Of a stretch of DNA of 64,000 nt, positions 26,842-36,002 are shown in pieces. Where the stretch lies: assembly GCA_020697255.1 (NCBI GenBank), contig JAJFBE010000001.1, positions 1 to 64,000 on the forward strand, written 5' to 3'. Numbering within the stretch: the stretch's first letter is position 1; each line of letters begins with the position of its first letter. The notes below the pieces were generated by a model. That model was given only the letters and a program-made list of their open reading frames with translations. It had not been told where the DNA came from and did not search any database. The position numbers and the translations under genes were made by a program. This DNA comes from Burkholderiales bacterium (GTDB taxonomy: Bacteria; Pseudomonadota; Gammaproteobacteria; Burkholderiales; UBA11063).

Positions 26842-27270
26842 TAGTGTCCTCCTTAAGAATTAAGCAAAATTAATATTTATTAATAGCCTTCTAGGCAAAG
26901 TTATGACGATATTACTCAACTTACACAGTAAAATTTTAAAATATTTAGTGAGCCTTTAGATAGAAAATAATATAAGCATTATAAGTTTTATCTAATGAAA
27001 TTTTGATTATGGCTTTCGTCGTAGAAGTTTTGAAATAGCTGAAGAAGATTTAGAATTTAAATTGGCAAACATATTAGGATATGAACTGTTTAATTGAAGT
27101 AATAGTGCGCGATTGTGCATGCGCATGCTCTGGTTTGGTGCTTCTGGCCCGTAAAAAACCTGAGATAACATAATTTTTCCGTTTCTTAAATATTTATTGA
27201 AATAGCCAAAATATAAATTGACTTACGAAATGGCATATTAGCATATATTATTTTAATATTGCAAATTTAT
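26842..27270. other. Intergenic region between POT and M13 genes
   Basis: It contains the small frame described at 27007-27171 and the AT-rich promoter region of the POT gene. The plus-strand frame 27005-27097 is antisense to the small frame and probably a shadow. Confidence 0.4.
27007..27171 (-). CDS. Possible small protein, 54 residues
   Basis: ATG at 27171 opens a 54-codon frame ending TAA 27007-27009. It starts MLSQVFYGPEAPNQSMRMHN and has a Ser/Lys/Arg-rich tail ending LLRRKP. CGGAA lies 5 nt upstream of the ATG. It is on the same strand as the M13 peptidase, 100 nt after that gene's stop. Its codons are more GC-rich than the flanking DNA. I do not recognise it; it could equally be the tail of a decayed gene. 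Confidence 0.35.
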   Translation of the reverse strand: MLSQVFYGPEAPNQSMRMHNRALLLQLNSSYPNMFANLNSKSSSAISKLLRRKP

Positions 27271-29370
27271 TTACCAGAGATTGACACGTTGGGCTGGTGG
27301 TATATATAACTTATCTCCCGGTTTAACATGAAATGCCTGATAAAACTCGTCTTGATTGCCCAGAGTTCCATTGCACCGAAACTGGGCTGGAGAATGTGGG
27401 TTGGTTTTTAAAGAGCTAATTATTTGCTGATCACGGGCTTTATAACGCCAGGTTTGGGCAAAGCTGATATAAAAAACCTGATCCCCGGTAAATATATTTA
27501 AAGCTATCTGGTTTTTATTATCTTTAACAGCCAAATGATATGCTTTTAATGCAACTTCAAGTCCGGAATTATCGGCAATATTTTCACCAAGAGTAAGTTC
27601 ACCATTCACATAATACCCAGGTAATGGACTATAAGCATTATATTGTTGTACCAGCCTTGCGGTTTTTTCCTTAAATCTTTTACTATCTTCAGCCGTCCAC
27701 CAATTATGCAGATTACCATTTTCATCAAACTGGCTGCCCTGGTCATCAAAAGCATGGCTTATTTCATGACCTATAATTGCCCCGATAGCGCCATAATTGA
27801 CTGCTAAAGCTGCATTGACATTGAAAAACGGTGGCTGTAATATAGCAGCTGGAAATACAATTTCATTAGCAGTTGGATTATAATAGGCATTTACTGTTTG
27901 TGGCGTCATTTGCCATTCTGTCTTATCTACCGGCTTACCAAGTTTATTTAAATTACGGTTATACTCAAACTCAGCTGTAGCAATTGCATTATCTATTAAA
28001 TCATCAGGTTTTACTACAAGATTTGAATAATCTCGCCATTTATCCGGATAGCCGATTTTTAGAACCATGGTCACCAATTTCTTTTTAGCTTCTTTTTTAG
28101 TATCCGCACCCATCCAGTCTAACTCGTCAATGCTTTGATCAAATGCTATTTTTAGATTATTTACTAAATCTTCTACCATTATTTTATTTTGTTCCGGAAA
28201 ATATTGTTTTACGTAGAGCTTACCCAGAGCATAGCCAATATTTGTTTCAACAAAATTAAGTGCCCTCCTCCATCTCGGGATATTTTCTGTAGTACCGCTG
28301 AGGACTGTTCCATAGAATGCAAAATTTTTATCAACATAGTTTTCTGAAAGCATGGGTGCAAAATTATTTATCATTTTCCATTTAAAGTATACCTTCCAAA
28401 CAGATAAAGGGGTTTGTTTTATAATCTGATCCAACCCCTGGAGATAGCTTGGCTGATTTACGATTAAATTGGTAATTTTATCATTTAAACTAGCCTTCAA
28501 TAAGTATTGATTCCAGTCATAATCAGGCATTAATTGATTAATTTCTTTAATGGACATTTTATTATAGATTTTAGTTATATCACGATTATCAACATTGGAC
28601 CATTGAATCTCAGCCAATTCAGTTTCAAGCTTTACAATATCTATAGCATCTTGTGAGGGATTAGTATGGGGAATATCCGTTGCTACCATAGTTAAGATAT
28701 CTTGGATATATTGCTGGTATTTTGTTTTTATATCCACTAAATTTCGATCTGTTGTATTAAGATAGTAATCCCGATCGGGTAATCCCAAACCATTTTGTTG
28801 TACATATACTGCTATTTTAGTTGAATCTTTTGTGTCAACGTCAATTAGTGCACTATATGGTGCGCTTATTCCCAGATGATTAAAATGAGCTATTAAACCT
28901 GGTATTTGATTAATATCGGTTATTTCATCAATTTTGGTTAATTCTGGTAGCAGCGGCTTAATGCCTAATTGATCCAATTTCGCGCTATTCATGTAACTAT
29001 TAAATAAAAAGACAATTTTTTGTTCATCAGAATTATCCGGTAAATTAGTATGCCGGGTAAGCTCAGATATAATATCATGTAATTGGTTGATAGAGTTTTC
29101 GTATACCTCCACACCCGCGCCCAAGGATACTTTATCTGAAGGAATAGGAGTGTTTTTTAGCCATGTGCCGTTTACAAATGAGTAGAAGTCATCTCCGGGA
29201 TGCACTAAAAGATCCATATTTCCTAGATCAATGCCACTAATATTTGCGGCAGGGCTGGCAGCTGCAGATGTACTGCTGCTGTCATTACATCCTTGGATAG
29301 TTACTGCTAATACTGACAATGATATTATAGCTAACCATCTAAATAGACTACGCATAAGATATGCTTTCAA
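27271..29370 (-). CDS. M13 family (neprilysin/PepO-like) metallopeptidase lipoprotein
   Basis: This zinc endopeptidase has about 699 residues. The N-terminus is a lipoprotein signal with a lipobox ending IQGC, followed by a Ser-rich linker. Residues about 45-430 are the M13 N-terminal domain. The catalytic domain has IIGHEISHAFDDQGSQFD near residue 530 (HExxH), the third ligand Glu in LGENIADNSGL and the NAYYNPTANEIVFPAAILQ region of the S1 site. The end NLW resembles the CxVW terminus. It is anchored in the envelope and degrades peptides. Start: TTG 29370 or ATG 29355; AGGTGA lies 11 nt before the TTG. Confidence 0.92.
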   Translation of the reverse strand: MKAYLMRSLFRWLAIISLSVLAVTIQGCNDSSSTSAAASPAANISGIDLGNMDLLVHPGDDFYSFVNGTWLKNTPIPSDKVSLGAGVEVYENSINQLHDIISELTRHTNLPDNSDEQKIVFLFNSYMNSAKLDQLGIKPLLPELTKIDEITDINQIPGLIAHFNHLGISAPYSALIDVDTKDSTKIAVYVQQNGLGLPDRDYYLNTTDRNLVDIKTKYQQYIQDILTMVATDIPHTNPSQDAIDIVKLETELAEIQWSNVDNRDITKIYNKMSIKEINQLMPDYDWNQYLLKASLNDKITNLIVNQPSYLQGLDQIIKQTPLSVWKVYFKWKMINNFAPMLSENYVDKNFAFYGTVLSGTTENIPRWRRALNFVETNIGYALGKLYVKQYFPEQNKIMVEDLVNNLKIAFDQSIDELDWMGADTKKEAKKKLVTMVLKIGYPDKWRDYSNLVVKPDDLIDNAIATAEFEYNRNLNKLGKPVDKTEWQMTPQTVNAYYNPTANEIVFPAAILQPPFFNVNAALAVNYGAIGAIIGHEISHAFDDQGSQFDENGNLHNWWTAEDSKRFKEKTARLVQQYNAYSPLPGYYVNGELTLGENIADNSGLEVALKAYHLAVKDNKNQIALNIFTGDQVFYISFAQTWRYKARDQQIISSLKTNPHSPAQFRCNGTLGNQDEFYQAFHVKPGDKLYIPPAQRVNLW

Positions 29371-29468
29371 AATAAATCTTCACCTGCTTATAAAAAACTG
29401 TGCCGTCATAAAATTTTAATATTCCTCACTTATTCTAACATATTAACTAAAAATATAATTATAAATTA

Positions 29469-30035
29469 TCAGTCCTGTTCCCATTCCCTGCCAATTATTC
29501 GTCCTATTTCAGAAAATAAGTTGGATAATTGAATAAACTCTGCCGCGCATTCAGATTGGATATCTTGTAAAAATTTATTATCTGCTTGTCTGGCTAAATA
29601 CGCAGAAACTTTTTTATCATAATAATCACAACGTCCGGGGACACTATTTAGAGCTTCACGGCCATCTATTAACAGGTTGATATTATCATCAAGCCAGGTA
29701 ACATCAGATTCTGATTTGGTAATTTTTAACATTTTTTCATACTTTTCAAGCCAACCATTTATCCTATTTTTTAATTCAATTAATTTTGAATCAATATAGG
29801 CCAAATTTTTTTGAAAAAATGGCGAATACAATAGACGATTTTTAAAAAACTGGCAGTACAGGTAAAAATTCATGGCCTCTACTGTTGACAAGTTGCTCAA
29901 TTCACTAACAGTTAAAATTTTAAATAATTTACGAATACTAATTTTCTCAGTATTTAAAAAAATCGGCAGATCACCTAACTCAAACTTTTTATAAGCATTT
30001 TCCAATTCTGCATTTACCTCCACTACATTTGTCAT
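29469..30035 (-). CDS. Hypothetical cytosolic protein following benE
   Basis: The protein has about 188 residues from ATG 30035 (MTNVVEVNAELENAYKKFEL). The frame extends to 30122 but those codons lie inside benE, and an AGAGA ribosome site precedes 30035. The sequence is helical and charged, with no signal peptide, membrane helix or recognised motif. A segment with WLEKYEKMLKITKSESD may form a coiled coil. It begins 1 nt after the benE stop, so it is co-transcribed with benE. Confidence 0.55.
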   Translation of the reverse strand: MTNVVEVNAELENAYKKFELGDLPIFLNTEKISIRKLFKILTVSELSNLSTVEAMNFYLYCQFFKNRLLYSPFFQKNLAYIDSKLIELKNRINGWLEKYEKMLKITKSESDVTWLDDNINLLIDGREALNSVPGRCDYYDKKVSAYLARQADNKFLQDIQSECAAEFIQLSNLFSEIGRIIGREWEQD

Positions 30036-30036
30036 A

Positions 30037-31212
30037 TCAATCTCTTTTAAAAAACTCTCTTCCAATAGATAATAACATAAAAGATAGAACTCCGGCAATA
30101 AGACCCCAAAATGCTGAGCCAACCCCCAAAAATGAAATGCCGGATGCGGTAATAAGCATAGTAATTAGTGCACTCTCGCGGTGTGCTTCATTTTCCATTG
30201 CCGATTTAAGGCTAAGTCCTATAGTACTAAATAATGCCAATCCGGCAACAACTAACACCAATTCTGAAGGTAATGCCATAAATAAAGAAACAATGGTTGC
30301 TCCAAATAAACCAACAATTAAATAAAATACGCCTGCATATACGGCAGCTTTATAGCGTTTTGCCGGGTTATGATCGGCTTCTTCGTTTAAACAAATTGCA
30401 GCAGTGATTGCTGCCAAATTAAAAGTGTATCCGCCAAAAGGAGCTAAAATCAGGTTAATTACACCGGTTATGCTAATAATTGGTGAAACCTTTGGTGTAT
30501 ACCCTGCCGATTTTATCATAGCAACCCCGGGAATATTTTGCGAAGTCATACTTACGATAAAAAGTGGGAGACTAATGCTCATTATTGTGGAAAATGAGAA
30601 TTTTGGCCAGATCCAGACTGGTTTTGATAAAGCGATATGTAGATGTTGTAAATGGAGTAACCCGCCTACTTTGGCAATCATAATACCAAAGATTAATACC
30701 AAAATAATTACATAACGTGGAAATAAACGTTTACCAATTAAGTAAACGATAAACATTAAAAAACCAAGAAGAAACTGGCTTTTCATGGCTACAAAAACAT
30801 TAGTACCAAATTGTAATAATATTCCGGCAAGCATACCTGAGGCCAAAGCTCTGGGAATATAGTTCATTACTTTTTCAAATAAGCCTGTGCTACCGGCTAA
30901 AATAACTAAAATTGCTGAAACAATAAAACTACCAATTACTTCCGGCATTGGAACCCCGGCTAAACTGGTAACCAGTAATGCAGCTCCCGGGGTTGACCAG
31001 GCAATTACTATTGGAATTTTGTAGCATAGAGATAAGCTAATGCAGCCTATTCCCATACCAAGCCCCAAAGCTAACAGCCAAGAGCTAATTTCTGCCGGGC
31101 TTGCGCCGGCGGCGGCTGCCGCCTGAAAAATAATTGCAACCGAACTGGTAACACCGATTATAACGGAAACAAGTCCGGCAGTTATATTAGGTAAATAAAA
31201 CAAATTGCGCAT
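30037..31212 (-). CDS. benE: BenE-family benzoate/H+ symporter-like transporter
   Basis: This membrane protein has 391 residues and about 12 helices. NITAGLVSVIIGVTSSVAII at the start, WSTPGAALLVTSL, and the TSQNIPGVAMIKSAGYTP segment match the BenE family (NAT/NCS2-like fold). The family imports benzoate in aromatic degraders, but no benzoate-catabolic gene is nearby, so the substrate here may differ. It starts 6 nt after the end of the GH64-like gene and is followed directly by an unknown gene, all on the minus strand. Confidence 0.85.
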   Translation of the reverse strand: MRNLFYLPNITAGLVSVIIGVTSSVAIIFQAAAAAGASPAEISSWLLALGLGMGIGCISLSLCYKIPIVIAWSTPGAALLVTSLAGVPMPEVIGSFIVSAILVILAGSTGLFEKVMNYIPRALASGMLAGILLQFGTNVFVAMKSQFLLGFLMFIVYLIGKRLFPRYVIILVLIFGIMIAKVGGLLHLQHLHIALSKPVWIWPKFSFSTIMSISLPLFIVSMTSQNIPGVAMIKSAGYTPKVSPIISITGVINLILAPFGGYTFNLAAITAAICLNEEADHNPAKRYKAAVYAGVFYLIVGLFGATIVSLFMALPSELVLVVAGLALFSTIGLSLKSAMENEAHRESALITMLITASGISFLGVGSAFWGLIAGVLSFMLLSIGREFFKRD

Positions 31213-31218
31213 TAATAT

Positions 31219-33318
31219 TTACGGACTAAACTGTTGTATCACAAGCGTAAATACCGATGTAGCCGGGTTTAGTACTACTTCACTGCTTATGCCAAGGGCA
31301 TCATCGTATGCCCAGCCATAAATAAGCGGAACATATTGATGGATTAGTTTATCATATTGATTCATAACACTTCCACCATAGCTGGCATAATTTGCCAGGC
31401 ATGTATATTGAGCATTCCAATAATTGGCCTGGTTTGTCGCGTTACCAAAAGTTGTAGGGCCGTAAATAAAACTGGTATTACTGCAATATGGTAAAAATCC
31501 GACACTTTGTGCTGCGGAGACATATTTGCCCATAGATCTGTATGTGCCATTTGCCCCATATAGGGTGGACCATGAACCTGGAGCACCACCAACAAAATCC
31601 ACCGGTTGAAAGGTTGTCCAGGTAAATGTATTAGGGCCTGTTGTGCCGGTTACAGGGCATGAGCTACCGGCTTGTGGCTGTACCAGCATCGTTGTAGAAC
31701 TGTTAACACTAGCCTGCAACACGCATCCAGCAGATATTTCGCTAGCATCAATTAGTATAGAATGTCCGGATTGTGCATAATATGTCCACAAGTCAGCTAC
31801 GTATTGCGTATATGTATCTGGATTAAATCCGGTAGGATAGACGCTCGGATTTTGCCCTATATAGTTTACTAATCCCTTAAGACCAACCCATTGGGATAGA
31901 TTAGTTGTATTAAAGGCAAATTGTGAACTGGATCCCCAGTTATTTGGCCAGGAAGTAGTTAAATTACTTTGAATTTGTGAGAAAACTGTTGTTGTTGCCA
32001 AATTGCTAAAGGCACCGGTTAAAAAACCCGGATTACTGTTTATTCGGGTATTTATATCCGTAGCGTAAAAGCCTCCCATAAGCCCATAGAAGTTGATTGC
32101 TGTCACATCTAAATTAGCTAAAAATTGGCCCGATGCGGTATTGTAAACGTTTGGTTCATAGATAGCATAGCTTATATTTACATTTGGATCACTGGGGTTG
32201 GTTACAGATACTCCGATATTACCAGCTGTTTCAAATACCGGGTTATCTAATGATACATACATTAGTCCGCCAATACCGGTACCTGGTGCCCCACCTTGAT
32301 AATTTGGTTGATATACCACCAATCCAAACGGCGTAGCTGGTATTTGTACCTGACCTTGGGCATAGGAAGCAGATTGCGGTAATAAACTACCTAAGAGTGC
32401 TCCACCATATTGTGATGCGGCGTTAAATTGGACAACTGCTTGGCCGGAGCCGTTATTACCCAGTGCAACCAACCATCCTGTATGACCAGGATTCTGATCA
32501 TTAACTATCCTGTATGCTGCATAATTGGGTATATAAGCCACAGCACCAATACTCATATCAAAATTATACACAAGTCCGAATGTACTAGTTAAGGTGAAAT
32601 TTAATTGGGTCAATTCTCCATTCGCTGGTAGGTTTATACCATTACCTGTTATGGTACACGTCCCGCCGGCTGCGATAGTTACATTAGAACACGGCGATGT
32701 ATTAATTGTAATAGGTAGTGGGTTTCCTGTAGCTGTTATAGTGGTAGTTGCTAAGCTAACTGAACTTCCTGTGTTGTTGGTAAATATAAATTGGGCATTA
32801 TAATTTTGGTTACTATAAATAGTTTGGGAAATACCTTTTACCTGCGTAGAAAAATTAAGTCCGGAAGTTCCACTTACACTTACGGTAACCGGAGTTATGC
32901 TGTAGGTATGTCCTCTGTATATAGATGTAGCAGTTATCTGGGCAGTACCACTGCTAGCTTGGCTTCTGATCGTAACCTGGCAGCTTGACGACACTCCTGT
33001 GGTCGAAACGCCTGCAGAACTATAAAGAGTACAAGTAGCTGGGGATACTGTAGCAATGTTGCTATTACTTGAAGCAAGATTTACTATTGTACCATTAATA
33101 CCATAACTATTATTAAGAGTTAAGGTGACCACAGTAGAACTACTTTGGCCCAGTGATACTGATGTCCTGTTAAATGAAATTGTACCAAATATGCTGGCTA
33201 CTGGAGTACCTCCACTACTACTAGTATTTCCACTACTGTCACTACCACCGGAGCAGGCATTTAGGCCAAATATGCTTAATAGAAAAAGAAATGCAATTAT
33301 AAAGAACTTCGTTTTCAT
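31219..33318 (-). CDS. Lipoprotein with GH64-like (beta-1,3-glucanase/thaumatin-like) C-terminal domain
   Basis: This protein has about 699 residues from ATG 33318, preceded by GGAGA; the frame extends to 33360 without a better site. The signal ends in lipobox GLNAC followed by a Ser/Gly-rich linker. Residues about 40-130 and 130-255 look like two Ig-like beta domains (SLGQSSSTVVTLTLNNSYG; TCTITGNGINLPANGELTQL). The C-terminal about 430 residues resemble GH64, with IYEPNVYN and the closing YGWAYDDALG segment. It may bind or cut beta-glucan outside the cell. Its 3' end lies 6 nt before benE on the same strand. Confidence 0.65.
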   Translation of the reverse strand: MKTKFFIIAFLFLLSIFGLNACSGGSDSSGNTSSSGGTPVASIFGTISFNRTSVSLGQSSSTVVTLTLNNSYGINGTIVNLASSNSNIATVSPATCTLYSSAGVSTTGVSSSCQVTIRSQASSGTAQITATSIYRGHTYSITPVTVSVSGTSGLNFSTQVKGISQTIYSNQNYNAQFIFTNNTGSSVSLATTTITATGNPLPITINTSPCSNVTIAAGGTCTITGNGINLPANGELTQLNFTLTSTFGLVYNFDMSIGAVAYIPNYAAYRIVNDQNPGHTGWLVALGNNGSGQAVVQFNAASQYGGALLGSLLPQSASYAQGQVQIPATPFGLVVYQPNYQGGAPGTGIGGLMYVSLDNPVFETAGNIGVSVTNPSDPNVNISYAIYEPNVYNTASGQFLANLDVTAINFYGLMGGFYATDINTRINSNPGFLTGAFSNLATTTVFSQIQSNLTTSWPNNWGSSSQFAFNTTNLSQWVGLKGLVNYIGQNPSVYPTGFNPDTYTQYVADLWTYYAQSGHSILIDASEISAGCVLQASVNSSTTMLVQPQAGSSCPVTGTTGPNTFTWTTFQPVDFVGGAPGSWSTLYGANGTYRSMGKYVSAAQSVGFLPYCSNTSFIYGPTTFGNATNQANYWNAQYTCLANYASYGGSVMNQYDKLIHQYVPLIYGWAYDDALGISSEVVLNPATSVFTLVIQQFSP

Positions 33319-33556
33319 TTTAGTCTCCATTCTAAAATTTGAAGTACTGCTAGTTACCATATGGGCAATACAGTTGAGATTGTATCATTTTTAATGCCTG
33401 GAATATTATTTATTAATTTTTTATGAGGATGCGGCGCAGATTTTTTAGAAGCATCTGTAGAGAGCCTCTCATCTACATATTTGAAACTACACATGCATAA
33501 TAGATATAATCTTATGTGTTGGCTGCCACTCAAACTCGGACTTAAGCGTGATTACG

Positions 33557-34084
33557 TCAAGGTTTATCAGGAGCAGTTTTTTCCTGAGAGTGTATGGTAA
33601 CTGGTTTACTTCCATCTGAAGTAACCTCAATATCATCCTGCACATATTCAGCTTTACAAGGTTCTGATGTTGCTTTTAATTCTTGTTTAACATCTTTGTT
33701 TAGATTAAATGAAAATGTAGTATGAACAACTACTCTCTTACCTTTTACATGCTTTATACTATGCGTAATAGTTGATTGCGCCATTTCCCTTTTAATATTT
33801 ATTTTCTTTACAAAACCATTATTATCTAAAGTAACGTTTTCATTGTCTACTGTTCCCAAAGGGCTGCTTATATAATTCTCACATATTTTCCATGAAATTT
33901 CGCCTTCACAAGATATTAAATTATTAGGACAGGCTTTACCTGTAAGTAGTTCATGCTGCAGACTATTAACTTTGATAGCACAGGTAGTAATTTCACATTC
34001 ATTAGCATATGCATTATAACCTGCACACATTATACCAAATCCCAAAACACCACCTTTTAATATAGATATCTTATTTTTTTTCAT
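33557..34084 (-). CDS. Secreted protein of unknown function
   Basis: This is a 175-residue protein with a signal peptide (about residues 1-28, cleavage near AYAN). The mature part has several Cys (CEITTCAIKV, ACPNNLISCEGEISWKICEN) and a Lys-rich region. The family is not recognised. It resembles in style, though not clearly in sequence, the small Cys-containing secreted proteins at 42412 and 43317. The promoter has a TATACT box at 34124-34119, with tandem palindromes at the -35 region and just upstream. Confidence 0.6.
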   Translation of the reverse strand: MKKNKISILKGGVLGFGIMCAGYNAYANECEITTCAIKVNSLQHELLTGKACPNNLISCEGEISWKICENYISSPLGTVDNENVTLDNNGFVKKINIKREMAQSTITHSIKHVKGKRVVVHTTFSFNLNKDVKQELKATSEPCKAEYVQDDIEVTSDGSKPVTIHSQEKTAPDKP

Positions 34085-34131
34085 GTGCCACCCCTTTTTT
34101 ATTAACTATTATGTAGCTAGTATACAGGATT

Positions 34132-34163
34132 TTTAAGATATCTTAAATACGGAAATTCCGTAT
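34132..34163. promoter_or_regulatory. Tandem palindromes in a promoter
   Basis: TTTAAGATATCTTAAA (34132-34147, perfect) abuts ATACGGAAATTCCGTAT (34147-34163, perfect about one central base). On the minus strand they lie about 8 and 23 nt upstream of an extended TGTATACT -10 box for the secreted-protein gene at 34084. The second palindrome is of the TACnGAAATTCnGTA type also seen at 8499 and 43030. It also lies directly after the pyrC stop, so a terminator role is an alternative. Confidence 0.45.
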
Positions 34164-34165
34164 CG

Positions 34166-35386
34166 CTATATTTTTAAAGAAAAAAGCTTATTATTGGCAA
34201 ATATATACTCGGGATAACCAGTAAGATGCATACCGCTAAATGGAGACCATTTTACTTTTGTGCATAACCTATCATGACTAAGAGGGTGGTAATCAACAAT
34301 ATTGGCAAAAACCAGATCGTGGCTTCTTGGCAAATTAAACAAATCTCTGGCATTGGTATATAGTAAGTTTTCCAGTTTATCTAAACTAATCTTCCCCTCT
34401 TTATAAGCAGTTAACATTAGTGGTAAAGTAGTTTCAATCCCTGGTACGCCTGATGGGCATTTACACAGCGGTTGTTCTTTTTCAGTCAAGGTATGCGGTG
34501 CATGATCAGATGCAATAGTATCGATTGTCCCATCATTAAGTGCTTGCCATACATATTCTTGTTCTGCCAGTGAACGAAGCGGCGGGTTCATCTTAACTAG
34601 TCCATCAAATTTTTTGTACATACTATCATCTAAAAATAAATAGTGTGGACAGGTTTCGGCAGATACCGGGACGCCATCATTTTTTGCTTGTCGGATTAAA
34701 TCAATTTCAGCTTTGGTGCTTAAATGTAATATATAAGATTTTACATTATAGATTTTAGATAGCTTAATAACCAATTTAACGGCAGAAATTGCTGCCTCAG
34801 GGCAACGTATTATAGAGTGATATTTAAAATCTGTTTCATTTTTATATTTTTCAGTGTTATTTTTAATGATTAATTCATCTTCAGCATGTAGAGCAATTGT
34901 TAAATTAAATGCTTTAGCAAGCGCATATACGGCGTGCATACTACCTTCATCATCCATGAGTAAATCTCCGGTAGATGCTCCCATAAAAATTTTAATTCCG
35001 ACAATCTGGTCTTTAACTTTGGCAATTTCCTGAAAGTTATTTTTATCAGCTCCGAAGAATAGGCGATAATTAAGCGGTAAACCTGACTGTTTTATTTGGC
35101 TGTCAATTAATGCCATTTTATCCTGAAGACGTGCATATGTGACGGTTGCCGGCTTGGTATTTGGCATATCAAAAACAGTAGTATAACCTCCATGAAATGC
35201 AGCTTTTGCCCCAGTGATCCAGTCTTCTTTATGCTCCATCCCAGGAACCCGAAAATGTACATGTGGATCAATAAGCCCCGGGAAAACAACCAATTTGCTT
35301 CCATCAATGATTTGGCTGCTACCATCGCTTAAGTTAATATCCTGGCGTTCTTCAGTAGTATTTAGTACGTTTAAAATTTTAGTCAT
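34166..35386 (-). CDS. pyrC: Dihydroorotase
   Basis: This 406-residue amidohydrolase closes carbamoyl-aspartate to dihydroorotate, step 3 of UMP synthesis. Metal-ligand HxH is His42/His44 in LIDPHVHFR, followed by PNTKPAT. GIKIFMGASTGDLL carries the bridging Lys, and later ligands are in ALHAEDE, ILHLST and TIASDHAPHT. The length and motifs are of the long (about 400-residue) dihydroorotase type rather than E. coli PyrC. It is the last gene of the pyr operon and starts 4 nt after the stop of the inserted toxin gene, so its translation now depends on that junction. Confidence 0.93.
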   Translation of the reverse strand: MTKILNVLNTTEERQDINLSDGSSQIIDGSKLVVFPGLIDPHVHFRVPGMEHKEDWITGAKAAFHGGYTTVFDMPNTKPATVTYARLQDKMALIDSQIKQSGLPLNYRLFFGADKNNFQEIAKVKDQIVGIKIFMGASTGDLLMDDEGSMHAVYALAKAFNLTIALHAEDELIIKNNTEKYKNETDFKYHSIIRCPEAAISAVKLVIKLSKIYNVKSYILHLSTKAEIDLIRQAKNDGVPVSAETCPHYLFLDDSMYKKFDGLVKMNPPLRSLAEQEYVWQALNDGTIDTIASDHAPHTLTEKEQPLCKCPSGVPGIETTLPLMLTAYKEGKISLDKLENLLYTNARDLFNLPRSHDLVFANIVDYHPLSHDRLCTKVKWSPFSGMHLTGYPEYIFANNKLFSLKI

Positions 35387-35390
35387 AGTT

Positions 35391-35675
35391 TTATATCTTT
35401 CTAGATTGATGTAAAAATGCCAAAATTTCTACCGTATTATTACGTACCCTAAATTCAATAATAAAAGGAAATTCCTGTAATATATATTGTCTGGTATTAA
35501 TTTTAAACCCGGGACGTGCTATAGTTGGCATTAACGAGAGATTTTTAAGAGATTTCTCTATGGCATCAGCAAATTTTGCGGATAAAAAAGAGCCTGATTC
35601 ATTACGATAATAGTTTACATATACCATAAAATCATTATATGCAGGCATAGTCCATTTAACTGTTAGCCTCGACAT
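35391..35675 (-). CDS. ParE/RelE-family toxin
   Basis: This 94-residue toxin has the ParE-like pattern MSRLTVKWTMPAYNDFMVYV, the central MPTIARPGFKINTRQYIL and the end FPFIIEFRVRNNTVEILAFL. ParE toxins poison gyrase and RelE relatives cut mRNA; the lack of RelE-type catalytic basic residues favours ParE, but that is tentative. Its start overlaps the antitoxin by 13 nt. The pair sits between pyrI and pyrC, and pyrC starts 4 nt after its stop. Confidence 0.85.
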   Translation of the reverse strand: MSRLTVKWTMPAYNDFMVYVNYYRNESGSFLSAKFADAIEKSLKNLSLMPTIARPGFKINTRQYILQEFPFIIEFRVRNNTVEILAFLHQSRKI

Positions 35676-35893
35676 ATTTTCAATGCCTGTTCTATTTTAC
35701 TATCATCCACAAATAATTGATCATCAGCCGCTTTTATTCCAGCTTCTATACGTTTTATTTGCCATCTTTCAAGCTCAAGGTCACGTTTGAGCCAATCTAA
35801 TATTATGGCACTAACACTTCTGCCTGTTGCTTGAGATAACTCCTCAATATCTGCCTTAAATTCATTTGATACTCTCAAAGATAAAGCTGCCAT
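35663..35893 (-). CDS. RHH (CopG/ParD-like) antitoxin
   Basis: This 76-residue protein begins ALSLRVSNEFKADIEELSQA, a ribbon-helix-helix DNA-binding fold. GRSVSAIILDWLKRDLELER forms the second helix, and the acidic C-terminal tail (DDQLFVDDSKIEQAL) would wrap the toxin. A GGAAG site precedes the ATG. It probably autoregulates the pair. It is the upstream gene of the insertion in the pyr operon. Confidence 0.85.
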   Translation of the reverse strand: MAALSLRVSNEFKADIEELSQATGRSVSAIILDWLKRDLELERWQIKRIEAGIKAADDQLFVDDSKIEQALKICRG

Positions 35894-35933
35894 TTTTACT
35901 TCCTAAACAAAATATTACAACTTAGTTATATAT

Positions 35934-35939
35934 AGTATA
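35934..35939 (-). promoter_or_regulatory. Candidate -10 box of the toxin-antitoxin promoter
   Basis: TATACT on the minus strand lies about 40 nt before the antitoxin ATG, inside the 109-nt gap after pyrI. The surrounding sequence is AT-rich with short inverted runs (TATTATGTATTATGCTATAC) that could bind the RHH protein. No clear -35 hexamer is seen. Confidence 0.35.
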
Positions 35940-36002
35940 GCATAATACATAATAATAAACGTATTTTTTTGCGTTATTTTGTATTATTTAGAATTATATA
36001 CC

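Noticed and set aside
33354-33494. 46-codon minus-strand ORF between two secreted-protein genes
   Set aside because: No Shine-Dalgarno, no signal peptide or motif, and it overlaps the leader of the GH64-like gene; probably chance.
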